Assembly (NCBI GenBank): GCA_044235425.1
Contig: JBIIHW010000011.1
Location: 70,582 to 134,581, forward strand
Source: JBJSXJ01 sp044235425
GTDB lineage: Bacteria > Planctomycetota > Planctomycetia > Pirellulales > Pirellulaceae
Direction of reading: 5' to 3'
Length of the DNA stretch: 64,000 nucleotides
Part shown: positions 35,113 to 43,685 of the stretch, piece by piece
How the letters are laid out: each line of letters begins with the position of its first letter
Position numbering within the stretch: position 1 is the stretch's first letter
Position numbers and translations under genes: made by a program
Notes under the pieces: model-generated
Seen by the model: only the letters and a program-made list of their open reading frames with translations
Told to the model about the DNA's origin: nothing
Databases searched by the model: none

Positions 35113-35189
35113 GGTTTGGTACGTGATGAAAACGAGTAGTAAAAAAACGAGTGATGGAAACGACGGGATCGGGTGCGAACAAAGCTTTG

Positions 35190-36635
35190 TTAGGAACGCG
35201 GTTTGCCCAGGATGCGCAGGTCGTCGATCATGGAACAACGACGTTCGCGCGTGAACGTCAGCGGGGTGGTAACCCCTTCACCGGTCGGGCCCGCGATCGA
35301 AAACGACAGGTAGCCTTCGCCACCCAGGCCCAGAGCGGCCATACAAGGACCGTTCTTCACGAACAGTGTCGTGTCCATGATCCGACCCATACGGGTCATG
35401 TTGCGAACATCATGCGAGTGAATGATGCTGGTGTGACGGAATCCATGCTCCGCCTCTTTTGCCTTCTCGATCGCCTCGTCCACATCGCGCACTCGCACGA
35501 ACGGAACGAAGGGCATCATCTGTTCTACTCCCACAAACGGATTGCCGTAGTCGGTTTCCGCAAACAGCAGTTCGACGGACCCCGGCACGGAACGGTCGGC
35601 ACCCCGGGCGAGCACGGCGGCATCTTGCCCCAAGAATTCCTTCGACGGAGCGTCATGTTTATGTTCCCCTTCGCCCACCGGAAGGATGGCACGGCGAGTG
35701 AGGGTGTCGGCTTCGCGACTGGAAAGTCGGACCGCTCCCGCACGTTCCATCGCTTGGAGCATGCGATCAAATACCGCATTGACGACGAAGACTTCCTTTT
35801 CCGCGATACAGAGCAGATTGTTGTCGAAGGAAGCGCCGGTAATGATGTTCGCCGCCGCTCGATCGAGATCGGCTGTTTCGTCGACCACGACCGGAGGGTT
35901 TCCGGGGCCAGCTACGATGGCGCGCTTGCCGCTATTGAGTGCGGCGCGAGCGACTGCAGGACCACCCGTGACGCAGATCAGTGCGATGCCGCGATGCTTG
36001 AAAATGGCGGCTGCCGATTCCAGCGTGGGCTCGGCGATGATCGTAATTAAATTGTCGATGCCCACTTCTCGGTAAATCGCTTCGTTGTAGCGCCGCACGC
36101 CCTCGGCGGCCACTTTCTTGCCGCTGGGATGCGGATTCACCACGATCGTGTTGCCACCGGCGATCATGCTGATGGCATTGCCGGTAAGCGTGGGCAGGGA
36201 GTGCGTCACGGGAGTGATGGCGCCAATCACACCAAACGGTGCATGTTCGATCACCGCCAAACCATGATCACCGCTGAATACCTCACTGCGCATGAACTCC
36301 ACACCAGGAGTGCGCAAGCCCAACGTTTTGAGCTTTTCAATTTTATGAACGAGTCGACCAATCTTGGTCTCGTTCATCTCCATCGTCCCCAGTTCCACAC
36401 AGTGTTCAATCGCCAGACGACGGATGATCTCAATCACTCGTCGACGATCCTCGAGCGTGCGTTCCGAGAGTTGTTCGAAGGCGTCGCGAGCGGCAGCGAC
36501 GGCTTCATCCACACAGGTGAACACACCATAGCGGCCGGTAAAACGTGTACCAGCCACCACCGGTGCTCGGCCCACCTGAGCCAGCACCTGCGAAACAACG
36601 TTGCGAATCAGATCTTCGTTGATGGTCAATGACAT
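35190..36635 (-). CDS. CoA-acylating aldehyde dehydrogenase (PduP/EutE-like) with N-terminal encapsulation peptide
   Basis: This 481-residue enzyme is expected to oxidise an aldehyde, probably L-lactaldehyde here, to acyl-CoA with NAD reduction. Residues 5-21 (INEDLIRNVVSQVLAQV) form an amphipathic helix followed by a short linker, the encapsulation-peptide pattern of PduP-type cargo. The dehydrogenase core runs from about 37. The catalytic cysteine is 276 (SFDNNLLCIAEK), with nucleotide-binding segments VIGAITPVTH and VVNPHPSGKK. It lies 6 bp after a BMC-P gene. Downstream product handling fits PduL and acetate kinase in the same operon. Lactaldehyde as substrate is inferred from the aldolase. 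Confidence 0.93.
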   Translation of the reverse strand: MSLTINEDLIRNVVSQVLAQVGRAPVVAGTRFTGRYGVFTCVDEAVAAARDAFEQLSERTLEDRRRVIEIIRRLAIEHCVELGTMEMNETKIGRLVHKIEKLKTLGLRTPGVEFMRSEVFSGDHGLAVIEHAPFGVIGAITPVTHSLPTLTGNAISMIAGGNTIVVNPHPSGKKVAAEGVRRYNEAIYREVGIDNLITIIAEPTLESAAAIFKHRGIALICVTGGPAVARAALNSGKRAIVAGPGNPPVVVDETADLDRAAANIITGASFDNNLLCIAEKEVFVVNAVFDRMLQAMERAGAVRLSSREADTLTRRAILPVGEGEHKHDAPSKEFLGQDAAVLARGADRSVPGSVELLFAETDYGNPFVGVEQMMPFVPFVRVRDVDEAIEKAKEAEHGFRHTSIIHSHDVRNMTRMGRIMDTTLFVKNGPCMAALGLGGEGYLSFSIAGPTGEGVTTPLTFTRERRCSMIDDLRILGKPRS

Positions 36636-36641
36636 AACTTG

Positions 36642-36956
36642 TTACACCGGATCTCGATGGTAAACGCAGAGTTGTGCGACATGCACTTGATCGACGATGC
36701 CGATGACGACAGCATCGATCGGCAGATTCTTGGTTTCGGGGGTGAGTCGCGCGCTGGAGCCTTGCGTCAGCAAGACGAAGTCACCTTCGCCCGCGCCTAA
36801 CGTGTCGACGGCGACGAACGTTCGTCCCGTGGTCACTAAGCTTTGACGCTCATTGGGCTCCAGTCGAAACGGTTCTACGATCAGCAGTTTAAAGCCGACC
36901 ATGGAGTCAACTTTTTGTGTCGAGACCAGTGAACCGGCGACTTTGGCGAGAAACAT
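36642..36956 (-). CDS. BMC-P pentameric shell vertex protein (EutN/CcmL family), first copy
   Basis: This 104-residue protein is a clear EutN/CcmL-type vertex subunit: MFLAKVAGSLVSTQKVDSMVGFKLLIVEPF, a longer variable loop, TFVAVDTLGAGEGDFVLLTQGS, and the final strand AVVIGIVDQVHV. It is the longest and most canonical of the three BMC-P proteins in this operon. It lies between acetate kinase (11 bp) and the aldehyde dehydrogenase (6 bp), both on the same strand. Confidence 0.94.
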   Translation of the reverse strand: MFLAKVAGSLVSTQKVDSMVGFKLLIVEPFRLEPNERQSLVTTGRTFVAVDTLGAGEGDFVLLTQGSSARLTPETKNLPIDAVVIGIVDQVHVAQLCVYHRDPV

Positions 36957-36967
36957 GGTTGGTTGTC

Positions 36968-38155
36968 CTAAGGGGCGGTGAGCACGGCCAGCGACTGCCG
37001 CGCAACAATCAGTTCCTCATTGGTTGGCACAATCCAGATTTGCGTACGGCTTGTCGCCGCCTGAATGGGACCTTCGCCGCGAGCGGTCGAGTTGCGGGTT
37101 TCATCAAGCGAGATGCCGAGATTATCCAGTTGGCCAACGACGGCTGAACGCACTCGCCAGGCGTTTTCACCAATCCCACCGGTGAAGACGATCGCATCGG
37201 CACCGTTGAGTTCCGCGAGCAAGCCACCCAGATGTCGACGGATTTCGGCCGCGAAGACATCGAGTGCGAGTTGTGCGCGAGCATGGCCCTTGTCGGCAGC
37301 TTCTTCCAAATCGCGAATATCACCACTGACGCCGCTAAGCCCCAGCAGTCCGCTCCGTTCTGCCAGCTGGTCCAGCACCTGCTCAAGACTCTGCCCCGTT
37401 CCCCGCATGATGACCGGCAGCGCGAAGGGATCGAAATCGCCCACTCGATTGTTGTGAGGCAGCCCTGATTGAGGACTCATCCCCATCGTCGTCCCCACAC
37501 TCTCCAGGCCCCGAATCGCACACAAGCTATTGGATCCGCCGAGGTGACAGGAAATGACCTTGAGATCCGCGCGGCCCAGCAGTTGAGCGATCCGCTGAGC
37601 GATAAAGCGGTGGCTGGCACCATGAAACCCCCAGCGACGCACCTGAAACTTTTCCGCCCATTCATAGGGAATCGGATAGTACTTCAGATAGTCTGGAGCG
37701 GTCGCATGGAAACCGGTTTCAAAGGCGGCCACCAGGGGAATGTCGGGCAGCTTCTCCGCCAGCAATCGCATCGCATTGATATACGGAGGATTATGAGCGG
37801 GTGCGACCGAACTCATCTCTTCCATCGCTGCCAATACGTCGGCGGTCACGCGCTGCACACCACTCACTCGTCCACCATGGACCGCTTTGAATCCGATCGC
37901 CGCAACCTCTGCTGCCTCGCGCAGACAGCCGTGCTGCGAGTCGGTGAGTTGGTCCAGGCACTGGCGTACGGCGACGGCATGGTCGGGAACGTGGGCCACC
38001 AGTTCTTGTCGCCAAGAACCAATCTCCACGAAACAACGACTTTCCGCCGAACCGATTCGCTCAATTCCGCCGCGCGCCAATTGACGCTCGTCGTGCATGT
38101 CGAAAAGCCGGTACTTGAAACTGGTGGAACCTAAATTCGCGACCAGGATCTTCAT
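36968..38155 (-). CDS. ackA: Acetate kinase-type acylphosphate kinase
   Basis: This 395-residue ASKHA-family enzyme transfers the phosphate of an acyl phosphate to ADP. Motifs: N-terminal NLGSTSFKYRLFD (phosphate-binding), FKAVHGGR, GFHGASHRFIAQR, and the C-terminal adenosine-binding IVFTGGIGENA. Within this operon it would take lactyl-phosphate or acetyl-phosphate made by PduL and form ATP. It has no encapsulation peptide, so it may act outside the shell or be carried by contacts. It is 49 bp downstream of a BMC-H gene. A housekeeping acetate kinase elsewhere cannot be excluded. Confidence 0.92.
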   Translation of the reverse strand: MKILVANLGSTSFKYRLFDMHDERQLARGGIERIGSAESRCFVEIGSWRQELVAHVPDHAVAVRQCLDQLTDSQHGCLREAAEVAAIGFKAVHGGRVSGVQRVTADVLAAMEEMSSVAPAHNPPYINAMRLLAEKLPDIPLVAAFETGFHATAPDYLKYYPIPYEWAEKFQVRRWGFHGASHRFIAQRIAQLLGRADLKVISCHLGGSNSLCAIRGLESVGTTMGMSPQSGLPHNNRVGDFDPFALPVIMRGTGQSLEQVLDQLAERSGLLGLSGVSGDIRDLEEAADKGHARAQLALDVFAAEIRRHLGGLLAELNGADAIVFTGGIGENAWRVRSAVVGQLDNLGISLDETRNSTARGEGPIQAATSRTQIWIVPTNEELIVARQSLAVLTAP

Positions 38156-38204
38156 GGTCTTATCCCCGCTTGGTCTGCTTGCTCGGCCCTCGCTCCCGTC
38201 GCGT

Positions 38205-38474
38205 TTACGACAAGAACGCGTCCATCAAGCCTTCCGCTGGTCGAGGAATGACATGGCTGCCGACAAGTTCACCGGCGGCCTGAGCCGCTTGTGCACCGGC
38301 TTCCACCGCGGCCCGCACGCTGCCCACATCCCCGCTGACAATCGTTGTTACCAGCGCGCCGCCAATGCCGATCCGGCGTTCGATCTTCACATTTGCAGCT
38401 TTCGCCATCGCATCGGTGGCTTCCACCAATCCGACCAAGCCCTTGGTCTCAATCAATCCAATTGCACTTAACAT
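38205..38474 (-). CDS. BMC-H hexameric shell protein, second copy
   Basis: This 89-residue single-domain Pfam00936-type shell protein reads AIGLIETKGLVGLVEATDAMAKAANV, then a pore-region segment GIGGALVTTIVSGDVGSVRAAVEAG and a final SHVIPRPAEGLM. Hexamers tile the flat facets; the conserved IPRPAE lies near the hexamer edge. The start is at the ATG ending at 38474, preceded by AAGGAAGGA; the longer frame is not needed. It is the shorter of two BMC-H paralogues, 54 bp downstream of the first, and lacks the basic tail of its neighbour. Confidence 0.95.
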   Translation of the reverse strand: MLSAIGLIETKGLVGLVEATDAMAKAANVKIERRIGIGGALVTTIVSGDVGSVRAAVEAGAQAAQAAGELVGSHVIPRPAEGLMDAFLS

Positions 38475-38528
38475 TGATCTATCCTTCCTTCTGTTCTGCT
38501 TCACGTTAGGTTCACGTTCTTCGTCGGC

Positions 38529-38852
38529 TTACTCTTCGCCCGAACCCTTGCGCGGTGCACCACCACGCTTGATCGGCGGCGGCAGCACGATCGCCAGGTC
38601 CTCATGTGGACGCGGAATGACCTGCACGCTCACCACCTCGCCCACGCGACCCGCCGCCGCAGCACCCGCATCGGTCGCTGCCTTAACGGCCGCTACGTCA
38701 CCCGTAACGAACGCCGACACCAAGCCGCTTCCCACTTTGTCCCAGCCCACGAACTGGACGTTCGCCGCTTTCAACATCGCGTCGGTCGCTTCCACCAAGG
38801 AAATGAATCCCTTGGTTTCGATCATGCCGAGCGCTTCCATCGTCTTTGCCAT
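38529..38852 (-). CDS. BMC-H hexameric shell protein, first copy, with basic C-terminal tail
   Basis: This 107-residue BMC-H protein has the canonical fold (EALGMIETKGFISLVEATDAML, SGLVSAFVTGDVAAVKAATDAG, VIPRPHEDL). About 20 extra C-terminal residues (LPPPIKRGGAPRKGS) are Pro/Gly/Lys/Arg-rich and absent from the second copy. The tail may face one side of the shell. The start is the ATG ending at 38852 (GGAGAG upstream). It follows PduL by 128 bp, the longest gap in the operon, so extra regulation there is conceivable though no promoter or hairpin stands out. Confidence 0.95.
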   Translation of the reverse strand: MAKTMEALGMIETKGFISLVEATDAMLKAANVQFVGWDKVGSGLVSAFVTGDVAAVKAATDAGAAAAGRVGEVVSVQVIPRPHEDLAIVLPPPIKRGGAPRKGSGEE

Positions 38853-38980
38853 GATGAAATCTCTCCACGCTAAAAATAAAACAACCATCCCCAATCGTTG
38901 TCGATCGACGACACGCAGCGCGTGACCAGCGTCACCCCGGGCGCTCGCCGCTCAGCCAGTTCCAGCCCTGGCCAGGCACG

Positions 38981-39721
38981 TTAATGCTGATGCTTCGTGG
39001 AGCAGCCACAGGGAGGATCTTGTTTAAAAATCTCCACCTTGGTCGCTCCGTCCAGCCAGCAAGAATTTCCCTCGTCCGTATCAATGTGAACTTCCAGCTT
39101 GCTGGTCGCATCGGCACGCACCAGCAAATCCTCGAATACCACCGAACACTGATGGGCTTGCACTCGCAGTTTCATGAAGTCGCCGTTCTTCACGCCGTAG
39201 TACGCGGCATCCTGGTGGTTCATGTGCACATGTCGCGCCGCACGAATGACACCCCGAGTTAATTCCACCACGCCCTTGGGGCCGACGAGGACACAGCCCG
39301 GCGTGCCATCAATCTGGCCGCTATGTCGTACCGGTGCATCAATCCCCAGTGAAATCGAATCCGTAAATGCCAACTCCACCTGACTGTGCGGTCGAGTTGG
39401 TCCTAAGACGCGCACGGTCGGTAACATCCGCCGCCGCGGACCAACCACCATCACCGTCTCTTCCGCCGCATAAAAGCCGTCCTGATAAAGCGGCTTGCCG
39501 GGAGTTAACTTGGCACCCGAGCCAAACAGAATCTCCACATGCTCATCCGTCAAATGGCAATGACGAGCCGAAATGCTGACGGTGAGATTGGGGATATAGG
39601 GCGCACCGCCAGCCCCCGTCCCTGCCACGGGCGCACCCGCCAAACCACCGCTCGCTCCCCCCGCAAATACGATCTCGCGCACAATCCGCTCAATCGTCGA
39701 TCGATCAAAATTGCCTGCCAT
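38981..39721 (-). CDS. pduL: PduL-type phosphate acyltransferase with N-terminal encapsulation peptide
   Basis: This 246-residue protein converts acyl-CoA plus phosphate to acyl phosphate, recycling CoA inside the compartment. Residues 3-18 (NFDRSTIERIVREIVFAGG) form an encapsulation-type helix. Two PduL domains follow, with the metal-binding histidines in SISARHCHLT, IRAARHVHM and EVHIDTDEGN, and a conserved LGPTRPHSQVE. I start at the ATG ending at 39721, since the encapsulation helix begins there and AGAAGAGA lies upstream. It is 22 bp after the DeoR gene. Length and motifs are normal for the family. It should work with the aldehyde dehydrogenase and acetate kinase. Confidence 0.94.
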   Translation of the reverse strand: MAGNFDRSTIERIVREIVFAGGASGGLAGAPVAGTGAGGAPYIPNLTVSISARHCHLTDEHVEILFGSGAKLTPGKPLYQDGFYAAEETVMVVGPRRRMLPTVRVLGPTRPHSQVELAFTDSISLGIDAPVRHSGQIDGTPGCVLVGPKGVVELTRGVIRAARHVHMNHQDAAYYGVKNGDFMKLRVQAHQCSVVFEDLLVRADATSKLEVHIDTDEGNSCWLDGATKVEIFKQDPPCGCSTKHQH

Positions 39722-39743
39722 ACTCAGAGATCTCTTCTTGCCT

Positions 39744-40556
39744 TCAAAGGTGAGTTTCAAGAGGTGGCTCGGCGACGGCACCGCTGCCCGCCTCGGCCAT
39801 CACAACCTGGACGCCCGCCGCCGCTAATCGCTGCTGCCACTCCACCGGTAAATCACTGTCCGTCACCAGCACGTCGGCGGCGCTGAGTTCATCCACCAGC
39901 GCCAAACTTGTGCGGCCAAACTTCGTACTGTCCGCGACCACGATCACTTCATCCGCCGCCCGCATCATCCCCCGCTCGGTCTCCACCAAGAGCAAATGGC
40001 TGTTGAAATAGCCCCGCTCATTAATCCCCGCCACGCTCAGGACGGCCCGCCGAGCGGTCAGTTCACCGAGCATGCGATCCGCATACGGCCCCAGGGAAAC
40101 ACCCGTCCGCGTATGAATGTAGCCACCGATAAACACCAGATCCGCAGCGTCTGTCGAAGTGAACAAATTCGCGACCGGCAGGGAGTTCGTCACCACCTGC
40201 AGCGGACGCCCCACCAGCAGCTGCGCCAGTTCGTAAGTCGTACTCCCCCCGTCCATGAGCAACGTGTCGTTGTCCTCAATAAGTCGCGCGGCAGCCCGTG
40301 CAATCTGCCGTTTCTTTTCCCAGTTGGCGGACTGTCGCTGGTCAAAATGCACAATCTTCGGGGACGGACCGGTGTAAAACACCCCGCCATGCGTCCGCTT
40401 GGCCGACCCCGCCTCCTCCAACAAGTCCAAATCACGGCGTACCGTCGATTCGGAAACCTGCAGTCGAGCTGCTAAGTCGGGCAAAGTAGCGAACCCTTGC
40501 TGTCGCACCAGCTCCAGCAACCGTCCGCGCCGCTCATCCGCGATCATGGTTGACAC
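39744..40556 (-). CDS. DeoR-family transcriptional regulator of the microcompartment operon
   Basis: This 270-residue regulator has an N-terminal helix-turn-helix (RLLELVRQQGFATLPDLAARLQVSESTVRRDLDLL) and a C-terminal sugar-phosphate sensor domain of the DeoR type (LLMDGGSTTYELAQLL, VFIGGYIHTRTG, VSLALVDEL). Such proteins usually repress and are released by a phosphorylated sugar, here plausibly fuculose- or rhamnulose-1-phosphate. I use the GTG ending at 40556, with GAGAG 6 nt upstream; ATG ending at 40547 is an alternative. It is the first gene of the operon, so it probably regulates its own expression and that of the shell and enzymes. Confidence 0.92.
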   Translation of the reverse strand: MSTMIADERRGRLLELVRQQGFATLPDLAARLQVSESTVRRDLDLLEEAGSAKRTHGGVFYTGPSPKIVHFDQRQSANWEKKRQIARAAARLIEDNDTLLMDGGSTTYELAQLLVGRPLQVVTNSLPVANLFTSTDAADLVFIGGYIHTRTGVSLGPYADRMLGELTARRAVLSVAGINERGYFNSHLLLVETERGMMRAADEVIVVADSTKFGRTSLALVDELSAADVLVTDSDLPVEWQQRLAAAGVQVVMAEAGSGAVAEPPLETHL

Positions 40557-40597
40557 AAATCTCTCAAAATCACGCCATTAAATTATCGAATTTGCTC

Positions 40598-40626
40598 ACT
40601 ATGCCAGCGCTGAGTGTGGAAATCAA
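40598..40626 (-). promoter_or_regulatory. Candidate sigma-70-type promoter of the microcompartment operon
   Basis: On the minus strand TTGATT (40626-40621) and CATAGT (40603-40598) are separated by 17 nt, about 42 nt before the DeoR start. Each hexamer matches four of six consensus bases. Confidence 0.45.
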
Positions 40627-40638
40627 TCACCCAGTGAT
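40626..40638. promoter_or_regulatory. Inverted repeat at the promoter, candidate DeoR operator
   Basis: ATCACCCAGTGAT is a perfect 5-bp inverted repeat with a 3-bp centre, abutting the -35 element of the microcompartment promoter. A second, AT-rich inverted repeat (AAATT-ATCG-AATTT) lies near 40580-40593, between promoter and start. Confidence 0.4.
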
Positions 40639-40963
40639 GAAATTCTGTCAGGCCGGTTCATTCGCGACGACACCAATCGCTCGGGATCCCGCCACCTACC
40701 CAGAATGAATCGTCTCATCTATCGGCTTACCTGGTCTCTGTAGGTTGCCAAAACTGCGCGGCTTTCGCGAATTCCCACGCCCGCTCGCGCTGAATTTCCG
40801 CGTATCGTGAACCTGGCCGACTACAAGTTTTGCGTCGACCGCTCCGAGTGGATTGATTTTCAGGCGCTGGGACGCTGATAATGCGCCCCGCAAATCGGGC
40901 TGGAACGTCTCGTTTACCCCAGCTTCCACCTCCTCACCTCCTTGGTCCTTTGGAGTACCCCGC

Positions 40964-42055
40964 ATGAAGACCGCCCCCGCGACCTCCCGCCGCCAATTCC
41001 TCGCTACCACCGCCGCCGCTGGTACCGCGCTGCTCGCCGCCCCCACCATCCTCACCGCTTCCAAGACTGACGGCGAGCTGATTGTGGGAGAGGGCGAGCA
41101 TCGCTTTCGCGTGCGCCATGATTGGCCGCAACTGCCAGCGGAATTCTCGTGGCAGACCACCCATAACGTCGCTGTCGACAAGGCCGGCAACGTCTATGTC
41201 ATTCACGAAGGACGTGCCAATCTCAAGGATCATCCGTCGATCTTTGTCTTCGATCCTCAAGGCCGTTACGTCCGCTCGTTCGGCAGCCAATTTCAAGGTG
41301 GTGGGCATGGCATCGAGATTCGCGAAGAAGGCGGCGAAGAGTTTCTCTACGTCTGCGCCTATCAGCATCTCAAAACGTTCGCAAAGATGACGCTCAAAGG
41401 TGAAAAGATCTGGCAGCAGTATGCACCCATGGACTCCGGCGTCTACGCGGTCGATGAAGATAAGAAGCCCACTGGTCAGTGGGGACGCGATCGCTTTATG
41501 CCGACCAATTTCGCTTGGATGGAGGATGGCGGTTTCCTGCTCGCCGATGGCTACGGCGCTTTCGTCATTCATCGCTATGACAAAAATGGCCAATGGCTCT
41601 CGTGCTTTGGCGGAGCTGGCAATGGTGAAGGAAAGTTCAACACTCCGCATGGACTCTGGGTCGATCGTCGCGCGGGGCGTGAACCGGCGATCGTCGTTTG
41701 CGATCGAGCGCACAACACGCTGCAAACATTCAGCCTCGATGGCAAGTATCAGCAGACGTTAAAGGGCTATGGCCTTCCCGCCAATGCTGAAACCTGGAAG
41801 AACCTGCTGGTGATTCCAGAACTGCATGCCCGCCTTACGCTACTCAATGAAAAGAACGAAGTCGTCGCTCGACTAGGCGATGACGTAGCCCGCGTCACGG
41901 GCAAGGATGGTGGGCAGATTCGCGGCGATCAGTCAAAATGGCAAGCCGGCAAGTTTGTGCATCCGCACGATGCCTGTTTCGGTCACGACGGCAGCATTTT
42001 CGTCGCTGAATGGGTGGGCACAGGCCGCGTCACCAAGTTGGAAAAACTGTCTTAA
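40964..42055 (+). CDS. Tat-exported NHL/six-bladed beta-propeller protein
   Basis: This 363-residue protein begins with a twin-arginine signal (SRRQFLATTAAAGTALLAA). The mature part contains repeated propeller phrases: THNVAVDKAGNVYVIHEG, FVFDPQGRYVRSFG, GAFVIHRYDKNGQWLSCFG, HGLWVDRRAGREPAIVVCDRAHNTLQTFSLDGKY and HPHDACFGHDGSIFVAEW. That spacing is typical of NHL-type six-bladed propellers. Related planctomycete proteins are common but of unknown role; binding or lyase activity is possible. The ATG at 40964 follows GGAG by 8 nt and starts the Tat signal exactly. It is 19 bp upstream of the ceramidase-like gene, so the two are likely co-transcribed. Confidence 0.85.
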   Translation: MKTAPATSRRQFLATTAAAGTALLAAPTILTASKTDGELIVGEGEHRFRVRHDWPQLPAEFSWQTTHNVAVDKAGNVYVIHEGRANLKDHPSIFVFDPQGRYVRSFGSQFQGGGHGIEIREEGGEEFLYVCAYQHLKTFAKMTLKGEKIWQQYAPMDSGVYAVDEDKKPTGQWGRDRFMPTNFAWMEDGGFLLADGYGAFVIHRYDKNGQWLSCFGGAGNGEGKFNTPHGLWVDRRAGREPAIVVCDRAHNTLQTFSLDGKYQQTLKGYGLPANAETWKNLLVIPELHARLTLLNEKNEVVARLGDDVARVTGKDGGQIRGDQSKWQAGKFVHPHDACFGHDGSIFVAEWVGTGRVTKLEKLS

Positions 42056-42074
42056 GACCACAGGAGCAGGATCC

Positions 42075-43628
42075 ATGCGTTTTCATCGTGCGACCCATCT
42101 GCTGTTTTTCGCCATGCTCGTCGGCACGCTCGTCGGTGTCACCGGCAGTGGCCGCTCGGCCCACGCAGTTCCTCCTCCCGAGCAAACTTGGATTTGGGCG
42201 GGAGTGGCTGAAATTGACATCACGCCGCCCGAAAAATATCCGATCTCCGGTTACTATCACGAGCGACTGGCAACCGGCACGATCGATCCCCTCAAAGCCC
42301 GAGCGTTAGTCTTGCGTACCAAGCCCGCTCGCGCTTCGGAGTCTCCACCGCCCGAAACTGCGGTCGTCATCGTCTGCTGTGACCTCACCGGCATCGCGAC
42401 CGATTTAGTAATGGAGGTACGCCGCCGAGTTGCTCGGGCGGTAAATGTTCCCGAATCGCAGATCATTCTCACAGGCTCGCATTCGCACACCGCTCCCGAT
42501 TACTTCAAGGATCTCTATCAGTACCTGGAGAAGCCGGTCGCCGAGCGGGATGCGTCGCGCTACGCCGCGAAGCTGATTGACCGCCTGAGCCAAGTGATCC
42601 TCACGGCGAATGAACGCACGCGACCGGTGGAGCTACGGGCGGGAGCCATTCGACAAGAAACCGCCGTTTCCTTTAATCGTCGATTTGTCATGCGTGATGG
42701 TAGTCAGCGGACCTGGATGAGTCTTGAGAATCCTGAAGTCGTCCGCGCCGCTGGCCCGATCGATCCTCTCATTCAGCTCGTCGCCCTGCAGGACGTCGAG
42801 TCGCAGAAGCCATTGGCGGTCCTCTCAAATTTCGCTCTGCACCTCGATACCGTGGGCGGGACGCAGTGGAGTGCTGATTATCCGGCATTCATTGAACAGG
42901 CGGTGCGTCACAAGCTGGGACCCGATGTGATTTCCCTCTTCGGACTAGGGTGCTGCGGCGACATCAATCATGTGAATCCTGCCAGCAAGGTGCGCAATAA
43001 GACGGCCGAGATTGGCCAAGCATTAGGCGCTACCATTCAGCAAGCTCTGCCTGACCTAACCATCATCCCGCGAGCAGCTCAGCCCCACTCGGAACTGCGC
43101 GTTGCCACCGCCAAAGTTCCTGGTCGCTTCCTGGCGGTGACGGAAGAACAACTGGCTGCCGCGCGACCGCTGCTCACCGACGCGCGCAACGGTAAGGCGG
43201 TCGACTTCTTCACTCAAGTGGCTGGCTACAAGCACCTCATGATCGATCAATTGCGTCATCGCCGAACACCTGCGGAAGCCGCTCAGCTGGTTGGTTGGGG
43301 GTTGTCGCATACGCTCAGCGGAGTCGGAGAGGAGATGCCACTGGAAGTAGCGGTCGTCACCGTCGGTGCCGATTTGGCGCTAGTCTTCCTGCCTGGTGAA
43401 GTGTTCGTGGAACTGGGGCTGGCAATCAAGCAAGCGTCACCCTATCGGCAAACGCTGGTCATTGAACTGAGTAATGCTTGCGAGACGCTTTACTTGCCCA
43501 CGCGAGCTGCCTTTGCGGGCGGTGGCTATGAGGTCACGAACGCAGCGCTGCAGCCCGGCACGGGTGAATTGCTCGTCGAAACCGCGGTTCGCCTGATAGG
43601 CGAATGTGCTCGGCCGAAGAAGGAATAG
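42075..43628 (+). CDS. Secreted neutral/alkaline ceramidase-like protein
   Basis: This 517-residue protein has a signal peptide (LLFFAMLVGTLVGVTGS, cleavage near AHA). The mature N-terminus WAGVAEIDITPPEKYPISGYY and the zinc-site-like LTGSHSHTAPD segment are characteristic of the neutral/alkaline non-lysosomal ceramidase N-terminal domain. A later LFGLGCCGDINHVNP resembles the catalytic-loop region. Many bacterial relatives lack proven ceramidase activity, so the substrate (ceramide or another amide) is open. AGGAGCAGG precedes the ATG. It follows the NHL-like gene by 19 bp. Co-occurrence with a sphingoid-type synthase in the same window is suggestive but they are 12 kb apart. Confidence 0.82.
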   Translation: MRFHRATHLLFFAMLVGTLVGVTGSGRSAHAVPPPEQTWIWAGVAEIDITPPEKYPISGYYHERLATGTIDPLKARALVLRTKPARASESPPPETAVVIVCCDLTGIATDLVMEVRRRVARAVNVPESQIILTGSHSHTAPDYFKDLYQYLEKPVAERDASRYAAKLIDRLSQVILTANERTRPVELRAGAIRQETAVSFNRRFVMRDGSQRTWMSLENPEVVRAAGPIDPLIQLVALQDVESQKPLAVLSNFALHLDTVGGTQWSADYPAFIEQAVRHKLGPDVISLFGLGCCGDINHVNPASKVRNKTAEIGQALGATIQQALPDLTIIPRAAQPHSELRVATAKVPGRFLAVTEEQLAAARPLLTDARNGKAVDFFTQVAGYKHLMIDQLRHRRTPAEAAQLVGWGLSHTLSGVGEEMPLEVAVVTVGADLALVFLPGEVFVELGLAIKQASPYRQTLVIELSNACETLYLPTRAAFAGGGYEVTNAALQPGTGELLVETAVRLIGECARPKKE

Positions 43629-43685
43629 CAGCGTAATTCTCGACCGCCCCTTCCCTGCTCTCATCTGCCCACAAGGATTTGCTTC

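Larger units (their letters stand above)
40557..40963. other. Divergent intergenic region between the microcompartment operon and the NHL-like gene
   Basis: This 407-bp region contains the promoter and inverted repeats for the minus-strand operon within its first 85 bp. The remainder, toward the plus-strand gene, shows only a GGAG ribosome-binding site (about 40952) and no clear promoter. Open frames here run into the NHL-like gene but lack coding features upstream of 40964. Confidence 0.5.
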
